A DNA stretch of 43,492 bases, from positions 1 to 43,492 of the forward strand of contig NZ_RAWI01000031.1 in NCBI RefSeq assembly GCF_003612125.1, given 5' to 3'. The stretch's first letter is position 1, and the number at the start of each line of letters is the position of its first letter. Below the pieces are notes generated by a model. That model saw nothing but the letters and a program-made list of their open reading frames with translations. It had not been told where the DNA came from and did no database searches. The stretch is from Corallococcus praedator. Its GTDB lineage: Bacteria > Myxococcota > Myxococcia > Myxococcales > Myxococcaceae. Shown in pieces: positions 41,899 through 43,492 of this stretch. The position numbers and the translations under genes are program-made.

Positions 41899-43492
41899 TC
41901 AGGGCTCGGAGCCTTCCTCCTCGTCGTGGGGCGCCTCGGTCCCGGCTTCCTCGTCGTCCGGAAGCTCCTCGTCCGTGGGCTCTGGCTCGGAGGTCTCCGC
42001 CACGCCAGTGCCCGCCGGGTAGATGACCAGGTGGCGCTTCGGCTCACTGCCCAGGCTCACCGCCTCCAGGTGGTTGCGGATGACGAGCGTGTGTTGCACC
42101 CGCCGCAGGCGGGAAGGGCGGGGCGCGAGTGGCACGGGCTGCCCTTCGGCGAGCACGCGCCGGATGGCGTCCTGCGCATCCGCGACGGCGGCGCGGACCT
42201 CTTCCGGATCCACGCCGTCCAGGAGGTTGAGCTCGGAGCGGAGCGCCCGGCGCATCTCGGTGGCGCTGTTGCGCTTGATGACCAGCACGCGCGCGCCCCC
42301 GCGCTCGGCGGCCCGGCGCAGGCGCGGAGAGTTGGCGCGGCTGCGCGGGGTGAGCACCAGCTCGGCGCTCTCCGGCCGTCCCACCACGACGGCCTCCACG
42401 GGCAGGTCGCGCAGCACGCGCTCCAGCAGCTCGCGGCTCACCGCGTGCACCGCGATGCGAAGGGGCCCGGCCCGGGGTGCGCCCAGGGCCGGTGTGCCCG
42501 GGGGCACGTGCCCACCCGGTGGCGTGGCCTCCACGACCTCGGGCGTCGCCTCCACGAGCACCGTGTCCCCCTGCTGGCGGCGGCGCTCGCCCCCGACCTC
42601 CGTGCCCGCGAGCAGCCGGTCCACGGCGGCGCCCGTGTCGCGGTGCACGCGCACCTCCTCGCGGTTCACCATCTCCACCACGATGTCGAAGGTGGGCGTC
42701 CCCCTGCGCTCGGTCACCGTCTTCTGCGTGCGCCGCCGCCGCGCCTCCTCGTCGCTCAGGGTGACGGTGTGCACGCCGCCCACGAGGTCGGAGAGCGTGG
42801 GGTTCAGCACCAGGTTCTCCAGCGTGTTGCCGTGCGCGGTCGCCACCAGCTGCACGCCGCGCTCGGCGATGGTGCGCGCGGCGGTGGCCTCCGCGGAGGT
42901 GCCAATCTCATCCACCACGATGGCCTCCGGCATGTGGTTCTCCACCGCCTCGATCATCACGTCGTGCTGGCGGTCCGGCCGGCTCACCTGCATGCGCCGC
43001 GCACCCCCGATGCCCGGATGCGGGATATCCCCGTCGCCGCCAATCTCGTTGGACGTGTCCACCACCATCACCCGCTTGCCCAGCGCGTCCGCGAGCACGC
43101 GCGCCACCTCGCGCAGCTTGGTCGTCTTGCCCACGCCGGGACGCCCCAAGAGCAGCAGGTTCTTCCCCGAGTCCACCAGGTCGCGAAGCATGTCGATGGT
43201 GCCCACGATGGCGCGGCCCACGCGCAGCGTGAGCCCCACCACGCGGCCCTGCCGGTTGCGGATCGCCGACACGCGGTGCAGGGTCCGCTCGATGCCGGCG
43301 CGGTTGTCCCCCCCCGGCTCCCCCACCCGCGACAGCACCGCCTGCAGCGCGTCCGCGTCCACCAGCACGTCGGACAGGCGCGCCACGCGGCCCACGAGCC
43401 GGGCCTCCGGTGGCCGCCCCAGGTCCATCACCACCTCCAGCAGCTCCGCCTGGGGCAGGCGCCGCACGGCGTCCTGGAGGGGCGGGGGGAGG
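41899..43492 (-). CDS. R3H-domain AAA ATPase (SpoIIIAA/Ycf45-like), 5' end cut by window edge
   Basis: The frame is open to the window edge (residues before VRRLPQAELLEVVMDLGRPP read LPPPLQDA), so the true start lies outside and a GTG at 43467 is internal. The protein has a P-loop GRPGVGKTTKLREVARVLA, a Walker B AIVVDEIGTSAEA, and the ATHGNTLENLVLNPTLSDLV block of secretion-ATPase-like R3H proteins. Near the C-terminus an R3H domain reads LVIRNHLEAVSLGSEPKRHL, followed by a strongly acidic tail. R3H domains bind single-stranded nucleic acid, so a nucleic-acid-handling ring ATPase is likely. The precise role is unknown. Confidence 0.87.
   Translation of the reverse strand, partial: LPPPLQDAVRRLPQAELLEVVMDLGRPPEARLVGRVARLSDVLVDADALQAVLSRVGEPGGDNRAGIERTLHRVSAIRNRQGRVVGLTLRVGRAIVGTIDMLRDLVDSGKNLLLLGRPGVGKTTKLREVARVLADALGKRVMVVDTSNEIGGDGDIPHPGIGGARRMQVSRPDRQHDVMIEAVENHMPEAIVVDEIGTSAEATAARTIAERGVQLVATAHGNTLENLVLNPTLSDLVGGVHTVTLSDEEARRRRTQKTVTERRGTPTFDIVVEMVNREEVRVHRDTGAAVDRLLAGTEVGGERRRQQGDTVLVEATPEVVEATPPGGHVPPGTPALGAPRAGPLRIAVHAVSRELLERVLRDLPVEAVVVGRPESAELVLTPRSRANSPRLRRAAERGGARVLVIKRNSATEMRRALRSELNLLDGVDPEEVRAAVADAQDAIRRVLAEGQPVPLAPRPSRLRRVQHTLVIRNHLEAVSLGSEPKRHLVIYPAGTGVAETSEPEPTDEELPDDEEAGTEAPHDEEEGSEP

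Overview
The window is high-GC DNA with long genes, many secreted or lipoprotein products, and families typical of myxobacteria: a DUF2381/TIGR02268 protein with its partner lipoprotein, a sigma factor/TPR-CHAT operon, ferritin-like lipoproteins and propeller-repeat secreted proteins. I infer a member of the Myxococcaceae (Corallococcus or Myxococcus-like) chromosome. That is a judgement from gene content, not a database result. No tRNA, rRNA, transposase, integrase or CRISPR array was seen.

Layout. 1-5257: a secreted protein cut by the window edge, the DUF2381/lipoprotein pair and a Mg2+ P-type ATPase broken by a frameshift. 5336-9280: a serine hydrolase with TPRs, a GST, and a LysR regulator divergent from a short-chain dehydrogenase. 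9377-11284: a secreted M23-type protein with a seven-repeat propeller. 11399-16078: a tightly packed operon of sigma factor, membrane anti-sigma-like protein, small secreted protein and TPR-CHAT protease. 15721-24724: a tandemly duplicated, AT-richer 4,440-bp cassette carrying a Hachiman antiphage system (hamA-hamB). 24815-30804: histidine kinase, MlaF-like ABC ATPase, metzincin with lectin-type repeats, TetR regulator and amidohydrolase. 30892-41667: M23 peptidase/propeller pair, two ferritin-like lipoproteins, Vps62-like protein, CPBP protease, DEAD-box RNA helicase, HflX and a lipoprotein. 41899-43492: a ring ATPase with an R3H domain, cut by the window edge.

Main discovery. The Hachiman locus is present twice, head to tail. 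Each unit begins with the 3' end of the TPR-CHAT gene and ends with the 3' end of a truncated lectin-repeat gene. A third, 124-bp copy of the CHAT segment closes the array, giving A-B-A-B-A. By eye the units differ at only seven bases, in two tight clusters. One cluster is two synonymous changes in the CHAT tail. The other is five changes within 28 bp of the second hamA, and it turns the predicted PD-(D/E)xK catalytic Asp150 into Tyr. The array would therefore encode two identical HamB helicases, one catalytically complete HamA and one probably nuclease-dead HamA. The direct repeats make the cassette a natural substrate for RecA-dependent expansion, contraction or circle formation.

How the genes relate. 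HamA (nuclease) and HamB (Ski2-like helicase) form one defence complex. The TPR-CHAT protease belongs to an envelope signalling operon that the cassette abuts; a functional link to Hachiman is not shown. Most other genes are separate housekeeping or envelope functions, several with hairpins between convergent partners.
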